In this document: piece after piece, positions 1 to 7,483 of the stretch
Position numbering within the stretch: the stretch's first letter is position 1
Layout: the number at the start of each line of letters is the position of its first letter
Source: an uncultured Clostridia bacterium
Lineage (GTDB): Bacteria; Bacillota; Clostridia; TANB77; CAG-508
Length of the DNA: 21,177 bases
Assembly (NCBI GenBank): GCA_934167435.1
Contig: CAKPKZ010000010.1
Location: forward strand, 1 to 21,177
Direction of reading: 5' to 3'
Translations under genes and position numbers: made by a program
The notes under the pieces: model-generated
What the model was told of the DNA's origin: nothing
Database searches by the model: none
The model's input: the letters and a program-made list of their open reading frames with translations, nothing else

Positions 1-177
1 ATAAAGTGTTGAAGCAATTGACATTGAAGGATTAGAAAAAAAGATAAAAAAATTGCCTACTTTTACTTGACACAAACAAAAAAGAAAAAAATAAAGTAAT
101 TTACTTGAAAAAAAAGGTAATACCATATATAATAGCTGTGTGATGAAATTAAAAGTTCCGTAAGAACAAAAGAAAAA
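1..177. other. Leader region upstream of the shape operon
   Basis: No gene can be supported here. All three forward frames close early: TGA at 10-12, TAA at 2-4 and TAG at 33-35. A short open stretch at 5-70 ends in TGA but has no start codon. It may be the tail of an upstream gene, but the TAA at 2-4 in the same frame argues against simple continuity. The rest is A-rich leader with the operon promoter and a small inverted repeat, GTTC at 155-158 with GAAC at 164-167. Confidence 0.5.
105..133 (+). promoter_or_regulatory. Sigma-A type promoter of the DUF4321-radC-mre operon
   Basis: TTGAAA at 105-110 and a perfect TATAAT at 128-133 are separated by exactly 17 bp. Transcription would start near 139-141, leaving a leader of about 50 nt before the first gene. 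Genes from here to minC are separated by only 1-33 nt with no obvious terminator, so this promoter could serve all of them. Confidence 0.8.
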
Positions 178-192
178 ATGGAGGTAGTAAAA

Positions 193-450
193 ATGGCAAC
201 AAGAGATAAAAATATATGGATACTAATACTATTTATATTATCGGGGTTAGTAATAGGGGGATTACTTGGAGAATTAGCTTCACAAGTACCATGGTTGTAT
301 TGGTTGTCGTATGCACAACAATTTGGGTTGGACAATCCAATGGTATTAGATCTAAACATAGTAAAATTAACATTTGCATGTGTAATAAAAATAAATGTTG
401 CAAGTATTATAGGACTAGCAATAGCAGTATTTATATATAAAAAAGTTTAA
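193..450 (+). CDS. DUF4321 family small membrane protein
   Basis: An 85-residue protein with two hydrophobic segments, at about residues 6-26 and 58-82. The first contains the GLVIGGLLGE stretch and the second is followed by FIYKK. This arrangement and length match the DUF4321 family, small membrane proteins often found next to radC and mreB in Clostridia; their function is unknown. An in-frame ATG at 178 exists, but the ribosome site GGAGG (180-184) lies downstream of it and 8 nt before the ATG at 193, so 193 is the start. The gene is first in the operon, and its context suggests a membrane role linked to envelope growth, which is only inference. Confidence 0.85.
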   Translation: MATRDKNIWILILFILSGLVIGGLLGELASQVPWLYWLSYAQQFGLDNPMVLDLNIVKLTFACVIKINVASIIGLAIAVFIYKKV

Positions 451-483
451 GGGGCAATTATAAAACAAGGAAGGAAAATAAAA

Positions 484-1191
484 TTGTCTATAAAAATGAA
501 AGAATTGCCAATTGCAGAAAGACCATATGAAAAACTAGAGTTATATGGAGAAAAAGCATTATCAAATGCAGAATTATTAGCAATTATTATAAAATCTGGA
601 ACCAAAGAAGAAACATCTGTACAGCTAGCACAAAAAATACTAAATTTAAATGATAATACAAAAGAAGGGGAATTAAACCACTTAAAAAGCATAACAATAG
701 AAGAACTAATGAAGATAAAAGGTATAGGAAAAGTAAAAGCAATTCAATTAAAAGCAATGTGTGAATTATCAATAAGAATGTCAAAACCATCGGATTACAG
801 AAAAATAGTAATACACGAACCTTATGATGTTGCTAAAATAATGTTGCAAGAATTAAGATTTGAAAAAAGGGAAATAGCTAAATTGGTTGTACTAAATAAC
901 AAAAACGAGATATTAAAAATAAAAGATATTTCATTAGGCGGAGTTAACGCTGTTAATATATCAATAAAAGATATTTTGTCAGAACCAATAAAAATGCAAG
1001 CTCCTAAAATAATATTAGTTCATAACCACCCAAGTGGAGACGCAACGCCAAGTAAACAAGATATAATATTTACAAACAAATTATATTCAGCTGCATCAAT
1101 ATTTGAAATAGAATTGTTAGATCATTTAGTTATAGGAAATATGAAATATACAAGTATATTTTCTGAAATGGCAAAAGAAGGGAAGGTATAA
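484..1191 (+). CDS. radC: RadC family JAB/MPN-domain protein
   Basis: A 235-residue RadC (UPF0758) protein of normal length. Near residues 78-86 it has a helix-hairpin-helix with KGIGKVKA, expected to touch DNA. The C-terminal half holds the metal-binding JAMM signature HNHPSGDATPSKQD, with H180, H182 and D193 as likely zinc ligands. The old link to DNA repair is unproven; the JAB fold suggests metal-dependent hydrolase activity. The start is TTG at 484, because AAGGAAGG (467-474) sits 9 nt before it, whereas the next ATG at 496 is 21 nt away. The stop is one base before mreB, so translation of the two is probably coupled. RadC next to mreBCD is a common Firmicutes arrangement. Confidence 0.93.
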   Translation: MSIKMKELPIAERPYEKLELYGEKALSNAELLAIIIKSGTKEETSVQLAQKILNLNDNTKEGELNHLKSITIEELMKIKGIGKVKAIQLKAMCELSIRMSKPSDYRKIVIHEPYDVAKIMLQELRFEKREIAKLVVLNNKNEILKIKDISLGGVNAVNISIKDILSEPIKMQAPKIILVHNHPSGDATPSKQDIIFTNKLYSAASIFEIELLDHLVIGNMKYTSIFSEMAKEGKV

Positions 1192-1192
1192 A

Positions 1193-2225
1193 ATGAAATT
1201 TTTTAATTTTGGTTCAAAAGATATAGGAATAGATTTAGGAACAGCAAATATTCTAGTAACAGTAAAGGGAAAAGGTATTGTTTTAAAAGAACCATCAGTG
1301 GTTGCAATAGATAAAAAAACAGGAGCAATACTATCAACAGGAAACGAAGCAAAGGAAATGTTGCGGAAGAACCCCTGAAACAATTAAAGCTGTTAGACCG
1401 CTAAAAGATGGAGTTATTGCAGACTTTACAGCAACACAATTAATGTTAAAAAATATAATTGGAAAAGTAGGAAAAAGATATGCAATAGGTAGACCAAGAG
1501 TAGTAGTAGGAGTTCCTTCAGGTATAACAGAAGTAGAAGAAAGAGCAGTAGAAGAATCAGTTATGCAAGCTGGAGCAAAAGAAGTGTATTTAATAGAAGA
1601 ACCAATGGCAGCAGCAATAGGCGCATCATTAGATGTAGCAGAGCCAAGTGGAAGCATAATTGTAGACATAGGGGGAGGAACAACAGAAGTTGCAGTTATA
1701 TCACTAGGTGGTATTGTAGTAAGCCATTCTTTAAGAGTTGCAGGAGACGAATTAGACGAAGATATAGTAAATTACGTTAAAAGAGAAGAAAACTTAGCAA
1801 TTGGAGAAACAACAGCTGAACAAATAAAAATACAAATAGGATGTGCAATGCCACTTATGACAGAAACATTAATGGAAATAAGAGGTAGAGATTTAGCAGA
1901 TGGATTACCAAGAAATATAAAAATATCATCAACTCAAATAGAAGAAGCAATGAGAGAATCTATAGCTAAAATAGTAGATATTATAAAATTAACATTAGAA
2001 AAAACACCACCAGAATTAGCATCAGACATAATGGAAAAAGGAATAGTATTAGCAGGTGGTGGAGCACTAATAAAAAATCTAGACAAGCTAATAAGTTTAG
2101 AAACAGGAATGCCTGTTTATATAGCAGAAGAACCATTAGACTGTGTTGTAAGGGGAACAGGAAAAACATTAGAAGATTTAGAAAGATTAAAAACAGTATT
2201 AATAAATGCTAGAAAAAGAAGATAG
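1193..2225 (+). CDS. mreB: MreB actin-like shape protein, interrupted by a +1 frameshift at a CGG codon
   Basis: MreB forms membrane-bound filaments that guide side-wall synthesis. The first frame carries the phosphate-1 loop GIDLGTAN and reads to residue 57 (ML). It then meets CGG (1364-1366) and a TGA at 1376-1378. Omitting C1364 restores a perfect MreB reading (MLGRTPE, then VRPLKDGVIADF) that continues to TAG at 2223-2225, giving 343 aa, the usual family length. The second part has EEPMAAAIGA, phosphate-2 DIGGGTTEVAV and the adenosine-site GIVLAGGGALI, so every ATPase motif is present. A ribosome site GGGAAGG precedes the ATG, which lies 1 nt after radC. Without a shift only a 61-aa stub would be made. 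An intact MreB is expected to matter, since mreC, mreD and PBP2 follow. Either the ribosome shifts here or the base is an assembly error. Confidence 0.92.
1361..1378 (+). other. Candidate +1 frameshift site in mreB (TTG CGG AAG ... TGA)
   Basis: The zero frame reads TTG CGG AAG AAC CCC TGA. Skipping the C at 1364 gives GGA AGA ACC CCT GAA, which encodes the conserved G-R-T-P-E of MreB. There is no homopolymer at the point of change. Upstream, AAAGG at 1351-1355 resembles a ribosome-binding site 8 nt before CGG, but the second shift site in this window lacks it. Two explanations stay open: a real +1 shift, or one inserted base in the assembly. Confidence 0.7.
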
Positions 2226-2242
2226 AAAGGAAATGCTAAAAT

Positions 2243-3058
2243 ATGTATAGGGATAAAAAAACAGGATTTTTAGGAATATTTATAACAATTGTAATATTAA
2301 TTCTTATAGTTATATTTTCTAATAAAGAAGGAAATATATCATTTTTAGAAAATGTTGTAAATAAATGTGTTATGCCTATACAAAATGGCTTAACATACAT
2401 AAAAAATAAAGTAAAAGGAAACGACAATTTCTTTACAGACGTTAACAATTTAAAAGAAGAAAATAATCAGTTAAAGGACAAGAACAGTCAGCTAGAACAG
2501 GCTTTAAGAGAATTAGAAAAAATAAAAACTGAAAACGAAACATTAAAAGAATATTTAAGTTTAACAGAAAAATATGGAGAATACAAAACTATACCAGGAT
2601 ATGTAATAAACAAAGACTTTAGTAACTATTCTAAAACAGTAACAATAAATATAGGAACTAAAGACGGAGTACAAAAAAATATGACTGTAATAGCAGATCA
2701 AGGATTGGTAGGACATGTTATATCTGTAACAGATAATACAGCAAAAGTAGAAACAATTGTAGATACAGCAAGTTCTGTAAGCTGTATGATGAGTACTTCA
2801 AAAGACAGTATAATATGCAAAGGAACATTAGAAGAAAAATCAAAATTAAAAGCAATGTATATACCAACAGATGCTAACATTGTACAAGGAGACAGCGTAG
2901 AAACTTCTGGTTTAGGTGGAATTTATCCAAAAGGAATTCACATTGGAACCGTAAAAAAAATTGAAAATACACAAAACATAACAGACAGATATGCAATAAT
3001 TGAAACAGCAGTAAACTTTACAAAATTAGATTCAGTATTAGTAATAACAAACCAGTAG
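2243..3058 (+). CDS. mreC: MreC rod-shape protein
   Basis: A 271-residue bitopic protein. A short cytoplasmic start is followed by one membrane segment (about residues 9-27) and a coiled coil rich in Leu/Glu/Lys (about 60-105). The extracellular beta-rich part contains the typical VTINIGTKDGV and GLVGHV stretches. MreC links MreB filaments inside to PBP2 outside and helps activate it. AAAGGAAA precedes the start with suitable spacing; the ATG at 2233 opens only a 5-codon frame and is rejected. It lies 17 nt after mreB, and its stop codon overlaps the ribosome site of mreD, so it is clearly in the operon. Confidence 0.93.
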   Translation: MYRDKKTGFLGIFITIVILILIVIFSNKEGNISFLENVVNKCVMPIQNGLTYIKNKVKGNDNFFTDVNNLKEENNQLKDKNSQLEQALRELEKIKTENETLKEYLSLTEKYGEYKTIPGYVINKDFSNYSKTVTINIGTKDGVQKNMTVIADQGLVGHVISVTDNTAKVETIVDTASSVSCMMSTSKDSIICKGTLEEKSKLKAMYIPTDANIVQGDSVETSGLGGIYPKGIHIGTVKKIENTQNITDRYAIIETAVNFTKLDSVLVITNQ

Positions 3059-3070
3059 GAGGGGATTAAA

Positions 3071-3604
3071 TTGAAAAAAACTGTAATAAATATTATCTTA
3101 ATATTAGTTGCTATATTTATATATTTTTTACAAGAAAATTTTTTCAATTTTTTTACTATAGCTGGTATTATGCCTAATTTATTTGTAATCTTTATATTAT
3201 TTATAGGTTTGTTTACAAATAAGACAGTAGGAACTATATATGGAGTAGTTACAGGATTAATATTAGACTTTTTAGTAGGAAAGTGTGTTGGAATTAATGC
3301 TTTTACCTTAGGGGGAATTGGATTATTGGCAGCTGTATTTGATAAAAACTTTTCTAAAAATAGTAGAATTACAATAATGTTTATGGTATTCGGAATGACA
3401 TTTTTATACGAAATAGTGCAATACATTTTGCAATATATTATTTTTAATATAAACATAGAAATAATAGAGTTTTTAAAAATATTAGTTGTAGAAATAATAT
3501 ATAATATAATTTTAACAATAATATTGTATCCAATAATTAAAACAGCAGGGTACTATATAGAAAATGAATACAAAGGAAATAAAATTCTAACAAGATATTT
3601 TTAA
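3071..3604 (+). CDS. mreD: MreD rod-shape membrane protein
   Basis: A 177-residue, strongly hydrophobic protein with about five membrane segments, fitting MreD in length and position between mreC and PBP2. It carries the family-like GVVTGLILDFLVGKCVGINAF region near residues 57-77. MreD is an integral partner of MreC in the elongation complex; its biochemical role is poorly known. The start is TTG at 3071, set by GGAGGGG (3058-3064), which overlaps the mreC stop codon. Identity rests on membrane topology, this stretch and synteny. Confidence 0.88.
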   Translation: MKKTVINIILILVAIFIYFLQENFFNFFTIAGIMPNLFVIFILFIGLFTNKTVGTIYGVVTGLILDFLVGKCVGINAFTLGGIGLLAAVFDKNFSKNSRITIMFMVFGMTFLYEIVQYILQYIIFNINIEIIEFLKILVVEIIYNIILTIILYPIIKTAGYYIENEYKGNKILTRYF

Positions 3605-3624
3605 TCTAAAAAGAAGGTGAAAAG

Positions 3625-5721
3625 TTGTCAAAAGGTATAAATAAAAGAAATATAAATTTAAGATTTAATATAGCAACAGTTATAACCTATATAATAGGAA
3701 TAATATTAATTATACAATTATTTAATTTACAAATAGTACATGGAAATGAATATAGAGAACAATCTAATACAAGATTAACAAGAGAAAGTGTACTAGAAGC
3801 AGCAAGAGGTGAAATACTAGACAAAACAGGAAATGTTATGGTGACTTCAGAAATGACATTTTCGTTAGAACTATACAAAAGTAAAATAGATAATGAAACA
3901 TTAAATAATACTATTCTAAAAATGGTAAAATTACTAGAAAAATATGAAGTAAGCTATGTTGACGAATTTCCAATAAGCATAAATCCGTTTGAATATAAAA
4001 TGGCAGATAACACTTTAGCCAATTGGAAAAAGTCTAACAATTTTGATGAAAACATAAGTGCAGAAGAAGCATTTTATAAATATAAAGAAAAATACAAAAT
4101 TCAAAATATAGATATAGAAGAAATAAGAAAAATAATAACAGTTAGATATGCAATAACAAAAAACGGATATAGCAGTACAAAAGCGTTAGAGATTGCTAAA
4201 AATATTCCAAGAGAAGCTGTAGCGGAATTTAGTGAAAATAGTGAAGAATTCCCAGGAATAAATATTGTGGTAGAACCTACAAGAAAATATACATCAGAAA
4301 CGTTGGCATCACACATATTAGGATATGCAAGTAAAATAAGTGAAGAAGAATACCAAAAAAGAAAAGAAAATTACTCAAGAAATGATATTATAGGAAAAAC
4401 AGGAATAGAGTCTGTTTTTGAGGAATACTTAAAAGGAAAAAATGGAACAAAACAAATAGATATGGCAGTAGATGGAACTATTACAGCCGAGTACATAGCA
4501 AAAGAAGCAGTAGCAGGTTCTAATGTTATATTAACATTAGATGCAAATTTGCAAAGAATAACAGAAACCGCTTTAGAAGCTAATATACAAAAAATTAGAG
4601 CGGGAGGATTTGGAAAAGTATATGAAGCAAAATCAGGTAGTTGCGTTGTAATGAATGTAAAAACAGGAGAAGTATTAGCAATGGCAAGTTATCCAAATTA
4701 CAACCCTAAATTATTTGTAAAAGGAATAAGTACATCTGACTGGAATAATTACACATCAGACAGTTTAAAACCACTAATAAATAAATCTGTACAAAACTCA
4801 TATGCACCAGGATCTATATTTAAAATGGTATCTGCAATAGCCTCATTAGAGTCGGGAGTGGTTTCAAGGACAGAAAAAATTAACGACACAGGAGTATACA
4901 CAAAATATAAACCATATAAAAATTGCTGGTATTATACAGACTATCATAGAGGACATGGGTGGCTTAACGTTTCAGACGCAATAAAACATTCATGTAACTA
5001 TTTCTTCTATGAAGCAGGAGATAGAATGGGAATAGATAACCTAGCAAAATTCGCAAGATATTTTGGGTTAGGATCAAAAACAGGAATAGAATTACCTAGT
5101 GAAACATCTGGAGTGTTAGCAAGTAAAGAAAGTGCTAAAAAATCAGGAAAAAATTGGAATCCAGGAGATACATTAAATGCAGTAATAGGACAAGGAGATA
5201 ACGAATTTAGTACATTACAAATGGCAAAATACATTAGTATGCTCGCAAATGGTGGACACAAAATAGATGTTACAGTAGTTAAAGGAATTCAAAATGCAGA
5301 TGGTACAGAAGTTTCTCGAGATGAAATTAACAAATTTGTAAATGAAAAGCTTAATTTAACAGAAGAAAATACAGAAGATATAAATATAAATCCAGATAAT
5401 TTAAAGGCTGTACTAGAAGGAATGAGGTCTGTTACAAATGAAACAGGAGGTACAGCATATAGCATATTTAAAAACTTTAATATAGAAGTTGGAGGAAAAA
5501 CAGGTTCTGCAGAAGCAGGAAACAATGTAAATGCCTGGTTTGCAGGATTTGCACCTTTTGATAACCCAGAAATTGCTATTGTGGTTATGGTAGAAAATGG
5601 AGGACATGGATATTATACTGCAGAAGCAGTAAGAGATATTATGGCAGAATATTTTGGTATGAACACGCAAAATGTACAAGAAACTATAACCGCTATGCCA
5701 TATACTGAAATTATACAATAA
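3625..5721 (+). CDS. mrdA: Penicillin-binding protein 2 (class B transpeptidase)
   Basis: A 698-residue class B PBP that cross-links peptidoglycan in the elongation machinery. After a short cytoplasmic tail there is one membrane anchor (about residues 13-36). A pedestal domain with ARGEILDKTGNVM follows, then the transpeptidase domain. Catalytic motifs are all present: SIFK with Ser397 and Lys400, SCN at 456-458, and KTG at 625-627 in GGKTGSAEAG. The VIGQGDNEFSTLQMAKY stretch is also typical. The start is TTG at 3625, with GAAGGTG at 3613-3619 just upstream. It sits directly behind mreD, the standard place. No rodA (its glycosyltransferase partner) is seen in the window. Nothing looks broken. 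Confidence 0.93.
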   Translation: MSKGINKRNINLRFNIATVITYIIGIILIIQLFNLQIVHGNEYREQSNTRLTRESVLEAARGEILDKTGNVMVTSEMTFSLELYKSKIDNETLNNTILKMVKLLEKYEVSYVDEFPISINPFEYKMADNTLANWKKSNNFDENISAEEAFYKYKEKYKIQNIDIEEIRKIITVRYAITKNGYSSTKALEIAKNIPREAVAEFSENSEEFPGINIVVEPTRKYTSETLASHILGYASKISEEEYQKRKENYSRNDIIGKTGIESVFEEYLKGKNGTKQIDMAVDGTITAEYIAKEAVAGSNVILTLDANLQRITETALEANIQKIRAGGFGKVYEAKSGSCVVMNVKTGEVLAMASYPNYNPKLFVKGISTSDWNNYTSDSLKPLINKSVQNSYAPGSIFKMVSAIASLESGVVSRTEKINDTGVYTKYKPYKNCWYYTDYHRGHGWLNVSDAIKHSCNYFFYEAGDRMGIDNLAKFARYFGLGSKTGIELPSETSGVLASKESAKKSGKNWNPGDTLNAVIGQGDNEFSTLQMAKYISMLANGGHKIDVTVVKGIQNADGTEVSRDEINKFVNEKLNLTEENTEDININPDNLKAVLEGMRSVTNETGGTAYSIFKNFNIEVGGKTGSAEAGNNVNAWFAGFAPFDNPEIAIVVMVENGGHGYYTAEAVRDIMAEYFGMNTQNVQETITAMPYTEIIQ

Positions 5722-5742
5722 TAGAAAGGTTAGGATGTAAAA

Positions 5743-6354
5743 ATGAGAAATTGCATAAGCATTAATTTAAGAAAAGATAAAATAGTTATAAAAATAAAAG
5801 AAGACGCAGAATACATAGAAATAGTAGAAGGCTTAAAGAAAAAATTAACAGAATTAAAAAAACTATATAAAGACGAAAAAACACCAATAGTAGTTACAGG
5901 AAAGATATTAAAAAACAAAGAAATAGACGAAATTCAAGAAATGATAAAAAATAAAATAGATGTAGAAATAGAATTTGATATGCCTAAAGCCCTAGGACTT
6001 GCTAGCATTAAAAGAACATTTGAACAAGAAATTGCAATTTCCGAAACTAAATTCCATAGAGGCTCATTAAGGTCTGGACAAAAAATGGAAGTAGAAGGAA
6101 GCTTAGTTGTATTAGGGGATGTAAATTCAGGAGCCGAAGTTATTGCTTCAGACAATATAGTTGTACTAGGAAGCTTAAGAGGGTTAGCTCATGCGGGAGC
6201 AAAAGGAAACACACAAGCAATAATTGCAGCAGGAATGCTAGATACAGTGCAATTACGAATTGCAAACATTGTAAAAGAAATAGACAGAGATGAAGAACCT
6301 ATGCATAAACAAGCATATGTTTATGTAGAAGAAGAAAAAATAATAATAGAATAA
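5743..6354 (+). CDS. minC: MinC septum site-determining protein
   Basis: A 203-residue MinC, slightly short for the family. The N-terminal domain, about residues 1-95, would inhibit FtsZ polymers. The C-terminal beta-helix, about 102-185, contains LRSGQ (R110-S111-G112-Q113), the motif known to contact MinD. It is followed by VEGSLVVLGDVNSGAEV, typical turns of the triangular helix, and GLAHAGAKGN. MinC blocks cell division near the poles. In many Clostridia minD and minE follow at once. Here the next genes converge from the other strand, so any MinD must be encoded elsewhere. It lies 21 nt after mrdA and is the last gene of the operon. Confidence 0.92.
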   Translation: MRNCISINLRKDKIVIKIKEDAEYIEIVEGLKKKLTELKKLYKDEKTPIVVTGKILKNKEIDEIQEMIKNKIDVEIEFDMPKALGLASIKRTFEQEIAISETKFHRGSLRSGQKMEVEGSLVVLGDVNSGAEVIASDNIVVLGSLRGLAHAGAKGNTQAIIAAGMLDTVQLRIANIVKEIDRDEEPMHKQAYVYVEEEKIIIE

Positions 6355-6681
6355 TTAGCTAATAAGCAGTAATAGTAAAACAATAAAAAGCATTTCATCC
6401 TTAACATTTTCTTCATATAAAAAATATAATAAGCACAATATTAAAATATCATCTGTAAAGAGCCTAATGCCAAATATTTCAAAAATAGGCTCTTCAGAAG
6501 ATGAGGATACAACTCTATTAGAATTCTCATTTTCGCTTTCTTTAGTAGTACTTGTAGTACTACTTTTTTCTTTTTCATACTCTGCCTGCGCAGGTTGATT
6601 TTTAGAATAATTTCTATAATTATTGTAGTTTCTATAATAAGGGTAATAATAAGGATAATTAAATGCAGAAAATCTAGGCAT
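6355..6681 (-). CDS. Small Tyr-rich protein with hydrophobic C-terminus, unknown function
   Basis: A 108-residue protein of unknown function. Its start is very rich in Tyr, Asn and Arg (YPYYYPYYRNYNNYRNY). A Ser/Thr/Glu-rich linker follows, then a hydrophobic tail with IFGIRLFTDDILILCLLYFL and a Leu/Ile-rich end, likely one or two membrane segments. The ATG at 6681 is chosen because AAGGAG lies 10 nt upstream; a longer in-frame start at 6705 would place the ribosome site inside the gene. It overlaps the upstream gene by 8 nt (translational coupling). Its stop touches the minC stop with no spacer. I recall similar short tails in uncharacterised clostridial proteins but cannot name a family. 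Confidence 0.75.
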   Translation of the reverse strand: MPRFSAFNYPYYYPYYRNYNNYRNYSKNQPAQAEYEKEKSSTTSTTKESENENSNRVVSSSSEEPIFEIFGIRLFTDDILILCLLYFLYEENVKDEMLFIVLLLLLIS

Positions 6682-7118
6682 TATTATTTGGCTCCTTTTT
6701 ATCATTTTTCATCAGTTCTGCAACATTTGCCATTTTTAATAATGTTGCATATTGATCTAATTTCTCTTTTTTTCCATCACGCAAATAAGGTTTTAATGAA
6801 GACAATAAATTGGCTCTAGGATCATTTGAATTATTCATTTTTTCCATAACAGATTTCATTTTTAAAATAGTATTCATATCAATTCCACCAAAGTCAAAAC
6901 TTTGTGAATTTGCCCCATTAGTATTATTAGTATTACCTGAAGAATTTTGACTGTTAGAAGAATTAGAATTATTAGAATTTCCTCCGAGCATTAGAAAGCA
7001 TTTTAGAAAAATTGCTAATCATTTCTGGCGAAATTTGAGAAATAGCACTAGAAATGTCACCATTATCAACCATATTTTTTATATTATTCATCATATTTTC
7101 ATTTAAATTATTATCCAT
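6674..7118 (-). CDS. Asn/Ser-rich small protein of unknown function, interrupted by a +1 frameshift at CGG
   Basis: Starting at ATG 7118 (GGAG 8 nt upstream), the first frame gives about 44 residues with ISPEMISNFSKML, then hits CGG (6986-6984) and TAA at 6974-6972. Omitting the C at 6986 joins it without a seam to a Gly/Asn/Ser-rich linker and a charged C-terminal part with DPRANLLSSLKPYL and KEKLDQYATLLKMA. The restored protein has 147 residues. The second part has its own ATG at 6991, but no ribosome site precedes it, so one shifted gene is favoured over two genes. Helical ends and a low-complexity middle suggest a small soluble scaffold or assembly protein; that is only inference. It is followed by an overlapping gene on the same strand. 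Confidence 0.75.
6972..6992 (-). other. Candidate +1 frameshift site (AAT GCT CGG AGG ... TAA)
   Basis: On the - strand the zero frame is AAT GCT CGG AGG AAA TTC TAA. Skipping the C at 6986 gives GGA GGA AAT TCT and an open frame to the gene's end at 6674. As in mreB, an extra C stands before GGA, makes an in-frame CGG, and the zero frame stops four codons after it. The shared sequence of both sites is CGGA(A/G)GAA. Confidence 0.65.
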
Positions 7119-7161
7119 AGAAATCACTCCATTTACATATATATTAAATTTTGATACTAAT

Positions 7162-7193
7162 ATTATATGAAAAAAAATTAAAAAGTTGACCAA
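7162..7193 (-). promoter_or_regulatory. Possible promoter of the two small - strand genes
   Basis: Read on the - strand, CATATAAT (7169-7162) could be a -10 box about 45 nt before the start at 7118. No good sigma-A -35 lies at 17 bp; TTGGTC (7193-7188) is 20 bp away. CATATAAT resembles the -10 of mother-cell sporulation sigma factors, but the matching -35 is not evident. Weak support. Confidence 0.3.
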
Positions 7194-7248
7194 TTTAATA
7201 AAATATATAATTATTAACATAAAAAGTTTGAAAAAATGCAATAAAATA

Positions 7249-7277
7249 TTGAAAAATGTGATAATTCGTTGTATAAT
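7249..7277 (+). promoter_or_regulatory. Distal sigma-A promoter before the first surface gene
   Basis: TTGAAA at 7249-7254 and TATAAT at 7272-7277 have exactly 17 bp between them. Transcription would begin near 7284 and leave a leader of about 345 nt before the surface protein gene at 7630, unless it serves a small RNA not otherwise visible. Confidence 0.6.
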
Positions 7278-7301
7278 AGAACAAGAGGTCAATATTACGC
7301 A

Positions 7302-7362
7302 ATTACTATGTAATAAAAAAATAATATAAATGTAACGAGAATGTAACAAAAGCAGTTATAAT
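7302..7362 (+). promoter_or_regulatory. TGTAAC direct repeats before a -10 box without a -35
   Basis: TGTAAC occurs at 7331-7336 and 7342-7347, 11 bp apart, and TGTAAT at 7309-7314, 22 bp before the first. ATTAC at 7302-7306 and GTAAT at 7310-7314 also form an inverted pair. Nine bp after the last repeat is TATAAT (7357-7362), and no -35 element is recognisable. Helically phased hexamers next to a lone -10 are the layout of OmpR/PhoB-family activated promoters. The regulator is unknown. Confidence 0.4.
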
Positions 7363-7424
7363 AAGTTCCGTAAAGCATTTTGCTACAAAAATGGTAGATT
7401 AAACAAAAACGAAAATGATACATA

Positions 7425-7453
7425 TTGACTTATATAATTAAATTTATATAATA
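7425..7453 (+). promoter_or_regulatory. Proximal sigma-A promoter of the first surface gene
   Basis: TTGACT at 7425-7430 and a perfect TATAAT at 7448-7453 are separated by 17 bp. Transcription from about 7460 gives a leader of about 170 nt before the gene at 7630. It is the best of three candidate promoters in this gap. Confidence 0.75.
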
Positions 7454-7483
7454 ATAAGCAAGAAAGTTATTACTTTAAGAAAG

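Noticed and set aside
6972..7349. A longer start for the small - strand gene, up to 7349.
   Set aside because: The added part is low-complexity Ile/Phe-rich sequence over promoter DNA; the ATG at 7118 has a good ribosome site.
154..7373. The 10-mer AGTTCCGTAA occurs in both regulatory leaders (154-163 and 7364-7373).
   Set aside because: Shared 10-mers are expected by chance in a window this size, and the copies lie at different distances from their -10 boxes.
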